The position numbers were made by a program, and so were the translations under genes. A stretch of DNA of 64,000 nucleotides, from assembly GCA_006176705.1 (NCBI GenBank), contig QRFJ01004858.1:62001-126000 (forward strand), given 5' to 3'. The stretch comes from Cocos nucifera (lineage: Eukaryota > Streptophyta > Magnoliopsida > Arecales > Arecaceae). Below the pieces are notes generated by a model that worked only from the letters and a program-made list of their open reading frames with translations, ran no database searches and was not told the DNA's origin. Below, in pieces: positions 44,064 through 56,036 of the stretch. Positions within the stretch are counted from its first letter, which is position 1, and each line of letters starts with the position of its first letter.

Positions 44064-45233
44064 ATGTTCCTCGTAGGTAATGGTGCTCATGGTGATGATC
44101 CCAAAACCTACAACGAGGCGATATCAGATATCGACTCCGAGAAATGGCTAGAGGCAATGCAGTCAGAAATTGACTCGATGCACTCAAACCAAGTCTGGAC
44201 CTTGGTAGATCCACCAGAAGGTATAGTACCTATTGGGTGTAAATGGATCTTCAAGAGAAAGATTGGTGCAGATGGGAATGTGGAGACATTCAAGGCTAGA
44301 CTAGTGGCAAAAGGTTATAGTCAACGCGAAGGCATTGACTATCAGGATACCTTTTCCCAGTGGCTATGCTAAAATCCATCCGCACATTGCTTGCTGTTGC
44401 AGCCTATTTCGATTATGAAATATGGCAAATGGACGTGAAAACGGCATTCCTTAAATGGATATCTTGAGGAAGATATCTATATGGAACAGCCGCTAGGTTT
44501 CACATCCAGTGATACTGATCACAAGGTTTGCAAGCTGCAAAGGTCCATATATGGACTTAAGCAAGCATCTCGGAGCTGGAACACTCGTTTCAATGATGTG
44601 ATCAAAAAGTTTGGTTTCATCAAAAATGAAGAGGAACCATGTGTTTTCAAAAGGGTCAGTGGGAGCGCTGTTGTCTTCCTCGTATTGTACGTGGATGACA
44701 TCCTCCTTATTGGGAATGATATTCCCATGTTGACATCAGTCAAAATGTGGTTGTCCAAGGAATTCTCCATGAAAGACCTAGGTGAAGCATCCTTTATTCT
44801 AGGAATTAAGGTCTATAGGGATAGACCGAATAGGATGCTAGGACTTTCACAGAAGATGTACATAGAGGAAGTACTAAAGAGGTTTAGTATGGAAAACTCT
44901 AAGAGGGGATTAATACCCTTCAGACATGGTATTCATCTTTCCAAGAAGATGTGCCCCAGCACACCTGAGGAAATAGAACGCATGAGCAAGATCCCTTATG
45001 CTTCTGCAATAGGGAGCCTCATGTATGCCATGCTATGTACACGACCTGATATAGCCCATGCTGTGAGTGTCACAAGCAGATATCAGTCAAATCCAGGTGA
45101 AGAACACTGGACTTCTGTGAAATGTATCCTTAAGTACTTGAGAAGAACTAAGGATATGATGTTGGTCTTTGGTAACGGAGAACTCCAAGTCCAGGGATAC
45201 ACAGACTCGGACTTTCATGTCCGATATAGATGA
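44064..45233 (+). pseudogene. Element F: reverse transcriptase
   Basis: Blocks in order: EKWLEAMQSEIDSMHSNQVW, GCKWIFKRKIGADGNVETFK, ARLVAKGYSQREGIDYQDTF, then after an indel near 44355 MLKSIRTLLAVAAYFDYEIW and QMDVKTAFL, another indel near 44450, EEDIYMEQPLGF, SIYGLKQASRSWN, and the catalytic YVDDILLIGND (about 44683-44715). The 250-codon open stretch 44481-45233 goes on to IGSLMYAMLCTRPDIAHAVS. Known role: cDNA synthesis in the particle. Catalytic YVDD is intact, but two frameshifts cut the fingers/palm region. Confidence 0.94.
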
Positions 45234-45472
45234 TCGAAAGTCGACATCTGAAAGTCTGTTTGTGTGCAATGGTGGTGTTGTCAGCTGGAAGAGTTCCAAG
45301 CAAACGGTGATACCATCTCATCCACGATTACCTTGAGAAAGGTTACGTCGAGGTCAAGAGAGTCAACTCCACAGATAATGTGGCAGACCCACTTACAAAG
45401 CCGTTGGGCCAGCAGAAGATCGAAGCCCACCTTGAGAAGATGGGACTTAGACTTGTAGCCAATTGGCTTTAG
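45234..45472 (+). pseudogene. Element F: RNase H with internal deletion
   Basis: After GYTDSDFHVRYR a stop follows; the next frame reads DDRKSTSESLFVCNGGVVSW KSSKQTV (split here) and then jumps to YHLIHDYLEKGYVEV-type sequence and DNVADPLTKPLGQQKIEAHL, ending NWL-stop at 45472. The part with STAEAEY, CDNNGAI and the rest of the catalytic core is missing. G retains the equivalent region (NSTMEAEYIATSK, CNNNGIIALAKE at 47783-47990), which shows the deletion belongs to F. Confidence 0.88.
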
Positions 45473-45486
45473 GACAAGTGGGAGAT
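45473..45486 (+). other. Polypurine tract of element F
   Basis: GACAAGTGGGAGAT directly before the 3' LTR start TGTTAGAT. This is the common copia form of the plus-strand primer. Confidence 0.85.
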
Positions 45487-47777
45487 TGTTAGATATATGT
45501 GCCCTAGAAGCCAGAATTGGCTGACACTTGTAATACACTTCTAGGGGCAAAATTATAATTTTGACTATAATCAATAAAATGGGTTATTTTCTATCACATA
45601 TGTGTATTTAGTGTCTGTGATACATCCTTTGAGTTAATGGTAATGATAATTCATATTTTCAAGAGTTGAAAATTTAAGACATGAATAATCATTATTAACT
45701 CATAAAATGCTCCCGACCATAGGATCATCACGAGGATGGTGATTGATCCGGAAGGTTGGTGTACAATCGCTTCTCTTTAGTAGATGAGTCTTGAGTCTAC
45801 GGTGTGGAGACACCGGAGCGAGAGTACAGGTACTCGTTAGAGAACGAGGGCACTGAGCGTGACCACCTCGAGTAGTCATTAGGGAAGTCTACCTTCTCGT
45901 CAATGACTGACTCGATGCTGCAGTAGTGTGTCTGGTTCTTTGACCTGAGATGCATCGGCAGTTCACCTTGAGGGTGTTATAGTTTGACTACACCATTACT
46001 CGGTCTCCTAGCCATATGGAACCCTGAGGTGTATGTTGGCTATAGCATGTTCATTGTAGGAACTGGATTGCATCAAGATGGAATCTATCTACCTCGGTGG
46101 TAGAGGAGCAGCCCTATGATGATCATGAGAATCAAGTCCAGAAGCCCATGGCCATGGCAGAGTGAAATAATAGAAAGAGTTTCTATTTAGATTTTCACAT
46201 TGGACTCGAATCGAATGATTACATCATATGACAGAGACTAGGGTTTGACGAGTTCACCTTAACCCTAATCTGATCGGGGCTCAAGATAGAAGAACTTAAT
46301 CACACAGGTAGCTGCACCAAGAGGTTCGCATTCAGCTCTGATGGGTTGCCACCATATACTGCTAGGTGTCACTGGTGGATTTTGGGAGCAATTAGAATGA
46401 TTTAGATGATCGATCATTCTAGCTGTTCGAATCAGAAGAGTTCTGATCCATCGAAAGGAGTTTCGATGATGTCGATGATAGAGATCATGACATATCCCAT
46501 TACCATACAGAACTGAACCTAACTGGGTCACACAAACAAGGGTTTGAATCTGGTGATCATCAATTGAACTGATCTAGTTCAATTGATCTGAATGAGATTC
46601 AATTAGGTTCAAGGAAATCGTGCTAGCACTCGATTGAACCTAACGTTCTTCTTTTACTATCATAAATAAGTTGTCCTGACTGAGCCAAAGGAGTTTGTGC
46701 TCAATCAGAGGCCTTCATATGGTCTGACTGGAGGTTGTCCAAGTCAGAAAAGGTTGTCTTATTTTGTAAGACATTACCTGCCATTTTTGGTCACCTGCCA
46801 TTTCTTGTTCTTTGACTTTGGTCAAAAGTCTACCTTTGACTGGTCAAACGTTGACCATTGACACTTTGACTTTTGACCACATGTCATGCACCTATTGGAG
46901 AGCTGGTGGGGGCTTGTCCCCCTGCCAGAACCTGGCAAGGAGAAGGGCGCACGCCAAGGGTGGCGTGAGCCCAAGTTGGAGGCGCCTAGGAGTCCTTGTT
47001 GGACAAGGACTCCATCTCCCTTTTTGGATTCCAATTAGAGTTCTTCTAAGAATCCAGTTTGACTGGTCTTAGGCGCCCTCTAAGGAGGAATCCAGGGGTC
47101 TCTATTCCAACCAATCAGATTTAGATCTGATTTCACAAAGGGTTGTGATTGGTTGGAGGAAGAGGAGTTGGATCACAAGCTAGTCTATAAATAAGACCCT
47201 GCGCCCAACCCAATTCCAAGTAAAGTGAATTCAATAGAGATTTCCCACATGCCCCAAGGCTGCCTCTCCCCTCCTTCTCCATGCCATAACTCTCTTCTCC
47301 CCTTGCTCTCCACGTCCAAAAGGGTTTTGGATTTAGGTTTGGTGCGATTCAGATCAAGGAAAGGCGATCAAAAGCAAGAAGGCTGCGCTGCTGCAAAAGG
47401 ACGACTGCAGATCTTCAAAAGAGTTTTGAAGATCCTCCAGATCAGATCCAGATCTAATTTTTGGAGGTGTGATAGAGAAGAAGAGGATCTCCAGATCCAA
47501 CCCGAGTGGATATCGGTAGAGGCCAGGAGCTTGCGTGGCTAAGATCCAGAACCTTCCGCTGCAATCAGGATCATCTACAGGGTAATAGGATTACCCAAAT
47601 CAGGTAAATTAAATTAGATTTAATTTATCTTATTTTATTTTATTTATTAAAATAATAAGAATCAGATCTGAAATATATCAAGATCTGATTAAGATCAAGA
47701 GAAAAATTTTTGAAATATATCTCTTGATCTAATCAGATCTGGACGAACCTGGACCGGGAAATCAGGATTTCCCTTCA
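45487..47777 (+). mobile_element. Element F: 3' LTR (2291 bp)
   Basis: TGTTAGATATATGTGCCC to ...ATTTCCCTTCA, partner of 37550-39840. TATA box at 47186-47193. Differences from the 5' LTR are scattered single bases and one- or few-base indels that happen to balance in length. Confidence 0.97.
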
Positions 47778-47782
47778 ACCTT
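47778..47782. repeat. Target site duplication of element F, right copy (ACCTT)
   Basis: See the left copy at 37545-37549. G coding sequence resumes immediately afterwards. Confidence 0.95.
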
Positions 47783-49302
47783 GTCTCCTTAGCTAGGGCT
47801 ATGATGCCATTATTGTTGCAGTATAGAGGGACGGCATCTGATGGCATCACTCCGAGCTCTATGGCGAACTTCTTGTACTAGAATGCCTCCTTCATAACCT
47901 TCGATGTAGCGATGTACTCTGCTTCCATAGTGGAGTTTGCTATCACTGTCTGCTTCGAACTCTTTCAACTAACAGCTCCATCGTTACAAATAAACAAACT
48001 TCCAGATGTTGACTTTCAATCATCTATGTCTAATATAAAATCTGAGTCTGTATACTTCTAGACCTGGAGTTCTCCATTATCAAAGATTAGAAATATATCC
48101 TTAGTCTTTCTCAAGTACCTAAGGGTACATTTTAGAAAAGTCTAGTGCCCTTCATCTGGATTTGACCGATACCTGCTTGTGACATTTATAGCATGGATAA
48201 TATCAGATCGTGTACATAACATGGCATACATGAGGCTCCCTATTATTGAAGCATAAGGGATCTTGCTCATGTGTTCAATCTCCTCAGATGTGCTAGGATA
48301 CATCTTCTTGGAGAGATGAATGCCATGTCTGAAGGGTACTAAACCCCTCTTAGAGTTTTTCATATTAAACCTCTTTAGCACCTCCTCTATGTACATTTTA
48401 TGTGAGAGACCCAGCATCCTATTCTATCTATCCCTATAGACCTTAATTTTCAGAACAAAAGATGTCACTCCTAGATCTTTCATAGAGAACTTCTTGGACA
48501 ATCGTATTTTGACTGTAGTCAACATGGGAATATCATTTTCAGTTAGGAGGATGTCATCCACATATAGTACGAGGAACATAACACAGCTTCCACTGATCTT
48601 TTTGAAAATACAGGGCTCCTTATTTTTGTTGAATCCAAATGATTTGATTACATCATTAAAATAAGCATTCCTACTTCGAGATGCTTGCTTAAGTCCATAT
48701 ATGGATCTTTGCAGTCTGCATACCTTGTGATCATTATCACTGGATGTGAAATCTAGCGGCTATTCCATATAAATATCTTCCTCAAGATATCCATTTAAGA
48801 ATGTTGTTTTCACGTCCATCTACCATATTTTCTAATCGAAATAGACTACAACAGCAAGCAATGTGTGGATGGATTTAAGCATGGCTACTGATGAAAAAGT
48901 ATCCAGATAGTCAATGCCTTCACACTGACTATACCCTTTCTCTATGAGCCTTGCTTTGAATGTCTCTATATTTCCATCGACCCCTATCTTTCTCTTGAAG
49001 ATCCATTTATACCTAATAGGTACTATACCTTCAGATGGATCTACCAAGGTCTAGACTTAGTTTGAATGCATTGAGTCAATCTCTATCCTCACTATCTCTA
49101 ACCATTTCTTGGAGTTGATATCTGATATTGCCTCATCATAAGTTTTGGAATCATTACCATGAACCCCATTTTCTATGAGGAACATCTTCTCTACGTCTTC
49201 TGATATAGTACCTAAGTATCTTTCAGGAAGATAAAAAATTCTACTTGATCTATGAGGTGGAGGAGGTAGTGTTTGGGTTGGTTCAATCTGATTGAATTTC
49301 AT
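47783..49302 (-). pseudogene. Element G: reverse transcriptase and start of RNase H
   Basis: Minus-strand blocks: DINSKKWLEIVRIEIDSMHS, RYKWIFKRKIGVDGNIETFK, ARLIEKGYSQCEGIDYLDTF (48832-49302); DVKTTFLNGYLEEDIYME; RSIYGLKQASRS; the catalytic YVDDILLTEND (about 48530-48570); KMYIEEVLKRFNMKNSKRGL; IPYASIIGSLMYAMLCTRSD (48142-48417); then RNase H with NSTMEAEYIATSK and CNNNGIIALAKE up to the F insertion. Stops and shifts are frequent. Unlike F, the RNase H core is not deleted. Confidence 0.9.
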
Positions 49303-50700
49303 AGGTTCCTTAGCTCATTTCTCATCGGAGACTTTCTCCTCGAGTCTAATCTGCCTTTCGATGCCACCATCTTGAATAAACTATTTTTCAAGAAAGATGG
49401 CATGTTGACTCACAATCACATTATGATCTTTGGGGAGATAGAAATAATATCATAATGACTCTTTAGGATATCCAATAAATCAAGCTCTAAAGGATCTAAA
49501 CTCTAATTTATCTTACTATTATCTCTTGACATGGGCCGAATAACCATAAATTTTGAGATGACTCAGACTTAATTTCTTACCATGCCATATCTCATACGAT
49601 GTGGTAGAAACGATCTTAGAGAAAATTCTATTCAGTAAATATATAATGGTCATTAGACTATGTTCCTAAAGAAACTCAGGAAGGTCCGTGAAAGTCATCA
49701 TGGATCGGACCATATCTAATAGGGTCTGATTTCTCCGTTCTGAAATCTCATTGAGTTGAGACGTTCCAGGTGGAGTCCATTGAGAGACTACGCCATTATC
49801 CTTAAGATAGTCTACGAATTTTCGACTAAAGTATTCATCTCCTTGATCTAATCAAATAACTTTAATGGACTTTTCTATTGATTTTTTTACTTTGAGTTTG
49901 AATTTTTTGAACTTTTCAAAAGCTTCAAACTTGTGTCGTATCAAATACACATATTCGTATCAAAATAAATCATCGATAAAGATGATGAAGTAGACATAAT
50001 TATTCCTGGCTGGCACATCAAATGGGCTGCATACGTCAGTATGTACTAGGATAAGTAGGTCTATGGCCCTTTCCCCATATCCTATAAAAGGAAGCTTGGT
50101 CATTTTGCCATGAAGGCATGATTCATAAATCGGATATGACTTGAAAGTCAATGAACTCAATAGCCTGGATTTCTCTAATTTATTAATCCTATTTTTGGCT
50201 ATATGATCTAGCCTAAGGTGCCAAAGATATCTATCATTTAGACTATCCCTAGGTCATTTTGATCCTATGGCATTCACGTTTTGCTCGATATTAAAAATAG
50301 AAACATCAATATGTAACTGATAGAGATCATTTATAAGAAAACCACTTGCAATTTTATTTCTTTCATAAAGAATATTACAATGATCCTTAAGAAAAATAAT
50401 TACATAGCCTTCTTGTGCTAAACATGAAATAAAAATCAAATTTTTATTTACTGCAGGCACATAAAAATAGTCCCTAAGAACTAAATCTAATCCTGATCGT
50501 AATCGCAGAGGATAGGTTCCCACGGCTACAACAGCAACTCTTGCTTCGTTCCTAATATGTAGGATCATCTCACCATCCCTCAGCCTCCTGCTATCCTCAT
50601 GATCCTACATAGAAGTACATAAGTGAGCACTAGAACCAGAGTCAAGCATCCAACTGGATGTAGAAGAAATCGTAAGATTAGATTTTATAACGAGCGTACC
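49303..50700 (-). pseudogene. Element G: protease and integrase
   Basis: Minus-strand protease blocks SSTSSWMLDSGSSAHLCTSM near 50640 and VAVGTYPLRLRSGLDLVLRD (50254-50568); then pre-integrase (reading IAKNRINKLEKSRLLSS-like), integrase start TFKSYPIYESCLHGKMTKLP and HTDVCSPFDVPARNN (49960-50160), with C to Y and G to S changes at normally fixed places; the second Asp block near 49850 reads ...DQGDEYFSRKF. C-terminal blocks (ESLWYYFYLPKDHNVIVSQH) extend to about 49380. Heavily decayed. Confidence 0.87.
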
Positions 50701-51536
50701 TCTAGAAGGACCTGCCTCGTTCTTGTTCTTCAGGTTGGCCAAGTACAAAGGATAGTTCCACTTTCAATGGTCGTCAATGTTGCAATGAAAATATTTTTCT
50801 TTATCAACAGCCTTCTTCTTCGACTCTGCCTTCTTCTTCTTCCCACCATTTACCTTCTGCTTCTTTATGGACTTTTTCTTCTTTTCAAAAGACTTTCTCT
50901 TGAAAGAAGTCCACTCCACAGCAAGTACTGAGCCTTTAGAATCTTTCATAGAAAGCTCAGTAGTAATAAGCATATTCATGAGTTTAGTTAGAATATTCTG
51001 AAGTTTATGCATATGGTAGTTCATGATGAACTGCCCATACGCATCAGTCAAGGATTGCAGAATTATATCAATTTGTAGATCCTAATCTAAGTTAACACCG
51101 AGCTTCTCAAGCTCTTCTAAGTCCTTGATCATCATCAGACAATGATCTTAGACCGACTGTCCATCATGCATCTGAGTCTTAAACAGTCTTTTAATGACTT
51201 GATATTTGGCTGCATGACTCTGTTCACCAAATAACTCTTATAGATGAGCCAATATTTCGTGGCTAGTCTTAATATCTTCATGTTGGCGCTGGAGCTCATC
51301 TGACATCAAGCCCAACATATAATACCTGACTTTGTTATCTTCATCCATCCACTTCTCAAGAGATGCTTTCTGATCAGCGAATGGATGGATTGGTAAGGTG
51401 GGAGAATCTTGTTCTAACAAATGGTCAACTTCTTGAAATCTAAACTAATTTTGAAGTTTTGAAGCTAATCCTTGTAGTTGGATCTGGTCAGTATATGGAT
51501 GTCCAGGATGCGGGCTAGTGGGTTGGATGCAGACAT
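50701..51536 (-). pseudogene. Element G: gag (broken)
   Basis: Start at ATG 51536 (MSASNPLARILDIH). Blocks: DEDNKVRYYMLGLMSDELQR (51238-51420), VIKRLFKTQMHDGQS (Arg kept where E and F have a stop), SLTDAYGQFIMNYHMHKLQN (50764-51051) and the Lys-rich tail. The zinc knuckle reads YFHCNIDDH-stop-KWNYP, so two Cys ligands are lost. Several other stops. Confidence 0.9.
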
Positions 51537-53431
51537 CTTCCTATAGAGAGTTAAAATTTCTAGTTAGATTTTGTAATTAAACTTAATCAATTTATTTAGA
51601 GATTTTATTTTTAAATAAATTAGGCTTTCACTATTTTCTTGGATTCCATATTTTCTTAGTAGAGATGCAAAAATCTCTATGATAATAGATTTCTAGTGGA
51701 TGGTGCGATCCCACCGACTGGCTCATCACCTCACCTAATAATTATTGGTGATGGGTCAACCGATAAGTGGATAACTCGTATCTAATGATTCTCTAATCAT
51801 GGTGCATCCAAACTTGATCTCTAATTCATGAATCTCATCATGTTCGAAATATTGATCCACTCCTTAGTTAAGTTAGACCCACCATTTGCATGAATTGGAT
51901 TCTTGATTGGATCCCTCACCATATTCGAATATTGAGCCCAACCCATCCTCCAACCCATAGCATCCAATGCCTAATAGACATGGTTGTGTCTTTCTAGTGC
52001 AATCGAACCACTGTATCTAGTCGAGAATAATCAACCCCGGGAAGGGCCCGCACATCTACAATGGTGGAAGACCTTAGACTTAATTTTTTTTAGAAAAAAT
52101 TAATTTAAATCTCTTTAAACTTGACTTGACTTAGTCATAATAATTATGACTAACCTAGTGGTATGGGTTGGCTCGAATTGTTAGCCACCTCAAATTAGAA
52201 TTGGGTCGATACAAATGATCAGATAAGTGAGACCGGTGGAAGAGATATGGCATTAACTTGATAAGAATGCATTCAGATTGAGTAGCTCTCAATTAAAAGC
52301 TAGTCGATCGTATCTGCCAGATTTACTTTAGACACTAAATTATTAAATTAGAATCAATTGGGTTAGCCTACAATCCAAGCGTGAATCATGAAGCCAAATT
52401 AGGTCTTGACTTGATTGAGTCACATCTCAATATGATTCAATCTTGATCCAGACTTAATCCTATTAAGCTGGTTAGAACTAAGCTTTCTTTGATCCCACCT
52501 AACCATCTCTTGATTAAGTTTGATCAACCGCTAGACCTAATTGAGCTACCCAAGTTTGAACCCAATTTTATGAATATATCTTAGATCTGAAAATTCATAA
52601 TTTTTAGATCTAATTAATTTTATAATCTTAATTTTTAATTAAGTTTTGGATTCATTAATAAGACATGTAATAAAATCCTAGGATTTCATGATCTAAAATT
52701 TTATAGAAAAATAAGTTTTGATTTTTTTATTAAGAACGAACGCGTAGTACCCCTACACATCATAAGAACACCCCATCGAATGGAAGGAGTGGGTCTTTAA
52801 ACTCTACTTTATTCTTATGACCGGATGGTCAAGAAGAACGTCTTAATCAGAAATATAATTTTTACTACAAAATTAGTTAGATCTAAATCATATATCACAT
52901 ATATAATTAATGTTCTAACTTATACATATTTTGCATACATCTCATGTATCATAAGTCAATCAATCATGCATACTTATAGATCTAAAATATTATATATTAA
53001 ATCTAAAAAATAAAATTTTAAATTTGATCATATCAAAAATAAAACTATTCTACATATTTTATAGAACTATTCCATAACTAATCTAAGCATGCATCTTTCA
53101 TATATCATATGAATAAAATAAAAATTAAAAATTTTATTTTTTATTTTTTATATCTGATTACAATAATTATAACATTAAAAAAATAGAAATAAATTAGATC
53201 TAAAATTATATTTAATTAATTTAATAATATGATTATACTAAACTATACATAGAACTATTCTATTCCTAGTCTAGTCATGCATCTCATATATTATAGATCT
53301 AAATCATAAAATTTTTAATTTTTTTGATTTTAGATCTAATCACATCTGATGTGATATCTAAAATTTTTTAATATTAAATAATAAATAAAATTAAATTAGA
53401 TCTAAAATAGAGCTGATGAACTGCCAACCTA
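51537..53431 (-). other. Element G: untranslated leader
   Basis: Collinear with the leaders of E and F, no sustained frame. Includes the altered nested inverted repeat at 52727-52850: outer GATTAAGA/TCTTAAT(A), middle TCATAAGAAT/GTTCTTATGA, apical CCATTCGATGG. The first 600 bp next to the primer-binding site are strongly AT-rich. Confidence 0.75.
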
Positions 53432-53443
53432 GCTCTAATATCA
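53432..53443 (-). other. Primer-binding site of G (mutated)
   Basis: Minus strand TGATATTAGAGC, two transitions away from TGGTATCAGAGC, two bases from the LTR end. Confidence 0.8.
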
Positions 53444-53445
53444 GT

Positions 53446-55719
53446 TGAAGGAAAAATTCTATTTTTCTTACACAGGATCATTCAGATCTGATGGATCTGA
53501 AGAAATATTTTAATTTTTTTTCTATGATCCTAATCAAATATGAGACATCTCAAATTTCATCCTAAAGATCTGATATTAAGATTAAAAATAAAATTAAATC
53601 TGATTTAATTTCATACCTTTGATTTTGGGTAATCAAATTACCCTATGATGATCCTGAGGTTTTGGAAGGATCCACGCACGTGCTTGGCCTCTATCGGTGT
53701 CCACTCAAGTAGGATCTAGAGGTCTTCTCACTTCTAAATTATTTTTTCAAAAATTAGATTTGGATCTGATCTTGAAGTTCTTCAAAAATACTTTGAGGAA
53801 GCAATGATCATCTCTTTCAGTTGCGTTGCTTTCTTCCTGATCTGGGTGCCTTTCTTCCTTGGATTGCACTTGAACCCATGCCCAACTCCTTTGGATATGG
53901 AGAGGAGAGAGAGAAGATCAGAGGGAGGCATGGAATAGAGGAGGGCAGCCTTGCGACTTGGTGAAAAGAAAAAGCACATAAACCCTAGGTGCAGACAGGA
54001 TTTAAATAGATCCTGCTGCGCCATGTAGTGTCATATCATCTCGGCCAATCAGAGGCCTTCATTCAATCAGATCTAAAACTAATTGATGGGATGATATCAT
54101 CTAATCCAATCAGATGAGAGTCCCTCAAAAATTCATATAGGTGGCGCTAACACTGGATAAACCAGAAGTCTTTGGCGCTTAAGTGTTTAAATATATCAAA
54201 ATACCTTAGAGTCCCATCTGTATGGGACTCCATCCCTCATCCACATCGGCTGCACGTCTAGGATGGCATGTGCCCTCTCTCTTTCCCCTTTTCGTAAGGG
54301 GATAAGAGCCCCAGGTCCTCTCCTATAGGCGCATGAAACATGGTCCTATGTTCAAGTGTCCAGGGTCAATTATTGACCAATATCCAAAATAGGAATTAGC
54401 AGGTGATAGGAATTGGCAGGTATTATCTTAAATCCATCTAATGAATTAAGATAATCTATTTTTGATCTAGAAAAGCTTCAGTCACACTAAGACAAGGTTT
54501 CTATGTGAGCCCAAATAAATTTGGCTCAGTCAAGATGAACCAAAATGATTACAAAAGGAGAATATTAGGCTCAATCGTGTGCTAGCATGATTTTCTTGAA
54601 CCTAATTGGATCTAATCCAAATCAAATAAATTGGATTAGTCTAATTGATAACATCTAGATCCAAACTCTTATTTGTGTGATCTGGTTAGGTTTAGTTCCA
54701 TATGGTAATGAGACATGTTGCGATCTCTATCATCGACATCATCGAAATACCTTTCGATGGATCAGAATTTTTTTGATTCATACAATTAGAATGATCGATC
54801 ATCTAAATCATTCTAATTGCTTCTAAAATCCACTAGTGACATCTAGCAGTATATGGTGGCAATCCATTAGGACTAAAAGTGAACCTCTCGGTGTAGCTAC
54901 CTGTATGATTAGGTTCTTCTATCTTGAGCCCCGATTGGATTAGGATAAAGGTGAACTCTTCAAACCCAATATCCATCATATGAATTAATCATTCGATTCG
55001 AGTCCTATGTGAAACCCTAGTAGAAACTCTTTCTATCATCTTCACTCAGCCATGGCCATGGGTTTAAGAACTCAATCTCATGATTATCATAGGGCTGCTC
55101 CTCATCTATCAAGATAGATACATCTCCTTATTGGTGCAATCCAATTTCTATAATGAACATGCTATAGCCAACATATACCTCAGGATTTCGAATGACTAGG
55201 AGATCGAGTTATGGTGTAGTCAAACTATAACACCCTCAAGGTAAACTATCGATGCATCTCAGGTCAAAGAACCATACACACCACTGTAGCATTGAGTCAG
55301 TCATCGATGAGAAGTTAGACTTTCTTATGATTGCTCGAGGTGATCACGCTCAGTGCCCTCGTTCTCTAATGAGTACCTGTACTCTCACTCTGATGTCTTC
55401 ACACCATAGACTCAAGATACATCTATCCTAAGAAAGTGATCATACATCAATCTTCTAGATTGATCACCATCCTCATGATGATCCTACAATCGGAAGTAAT
55501 TTATTAGTTAATTATGAAAATTCATGTCTTAAATTTTCAACTTCTTGAAAATATGAATTATCATTACCATTAACTCAAAGGATATATCACAGACATTTTA
55601 AACACACACCATGATAGAAAATAATCTATTTATTAATTTATAATCAAAATTATAAAATTATCCTTAGAAGTGTATTACAAGTGTTTAGCCAATCTAGCTT
55701 CTAGGGCACACATCTAACA
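53446..55719 (-). mobile_element. Element G: 5' LTR (2274 bp)
   Basis: Minus-strand start TGTTAGATGTGTGCCCTAG at 55719, end ...TTTTTCCTTCA at 53446. Partner of 35069-37345. The antisense frame seen in E and F is interrupted here and in the left LTR by a stop each. Confidence 0.92.
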
Positions 55720-55724
55720 TCTTC
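55720..55724. repeat. Target site duplication of element G, right copy (TCTTC)
   Basis: See 35064-35068. D U5 sequence continues from here. Confidence 0.85.
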
Positions 55725-55918
55725 TCTAAGCACTAAGCTCTTCTCTCTTAATTCTCTTGAGTACTCCATTCTTGTTGGTCAGAAAACTAACTTGGGTTGG
55801 AGGGTCCTACTAGAGATATCCACCTCTAGTTTAGACTTCATCTTGTAGGTCTAGTTGGCAGCCACGTCTTTTCCAGCTCCAGCGAACTCCAGCATCAGCA
55901 TCGTTTCCTGCACCAACA
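55725..55918 (+). mobile_element. Element D: 5' LTR, right part (R-U5)
   Basis: Reads TCTAAGCACTAAGCTCTTCTC and GAGTACTCCATTCTTGTTGG, parallel to element C after its TATA box (TCTCTAAGCTCTCTTCTT, GAGCACTCCATTTCTGTGGG). It ends ...CACCAACA at 55918, four bases before the primer-binding site. Confidence 0.75.
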
Positions 55919-55921
55919 GAA

Positions 55922-55939
55922 TTGGCACTGAAGGAAGGG
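55922..55939 (+). other. Primer-binding site of element D
   Basis: TTGGCACTGAAGGAAGGG, same place and form as TTGGTGCTAGAGAAAGGG in element C. The tRNA is not named with certainty. Confidence 0.65.
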
Positions 55940-56036
55940 ATGCTGAGTCCTTGTTCTTAAAGGAGTATCCAATCGAGTTCATCTTCTTCCTCACTTTTAC
56001 TCTATTTTCTTCTGATCTCTCCTCGTTCCAGTAAGA

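Larger units (their letters stand above)
37550..47777 (+). mobile_element. Element F: complete Ty1/copia element (Angela/BARE-like), 10228 bp
   Basis: Structurally complete: 5' LTR 37550-39840, primer-binding site, 1.86-kb leader, gag, protease, integrase, RT, RNase H, polypurine tract, 3' LTR 45487-47777, and 5-bp target duplication ACCTT. The order PR-INT-RT-RNase H is that of copia. Both LTRs are 2291 bp and differ by eye at only a few sites per hundred or fewer, so this is the youngest insertion here. Coding regions nonetheless carry several single-base indels, stops, and a deletion in RNase H, so it cannot act alone. Confidence 0.97.
35069..55719 (-). mobile_element. Element G: Ty1/copia element, host of nested element F
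   Basis: Minus-strand copia element of the same family as E and F, complete end to end once F (37550-47777) is set aside: 3' LTR 35069-37345, coding region, leader, mutated primer-binding site, 5' LTR 53446-55719. The length without F and its target duplication is about 10.4 kb. LTR lengths (2277 and 2274 bp) agree, but many substitutions separate them, so G is clearly older than F. It sits in the 5' LTR of D with target duplication TCTTC. Confidence 0.93.
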
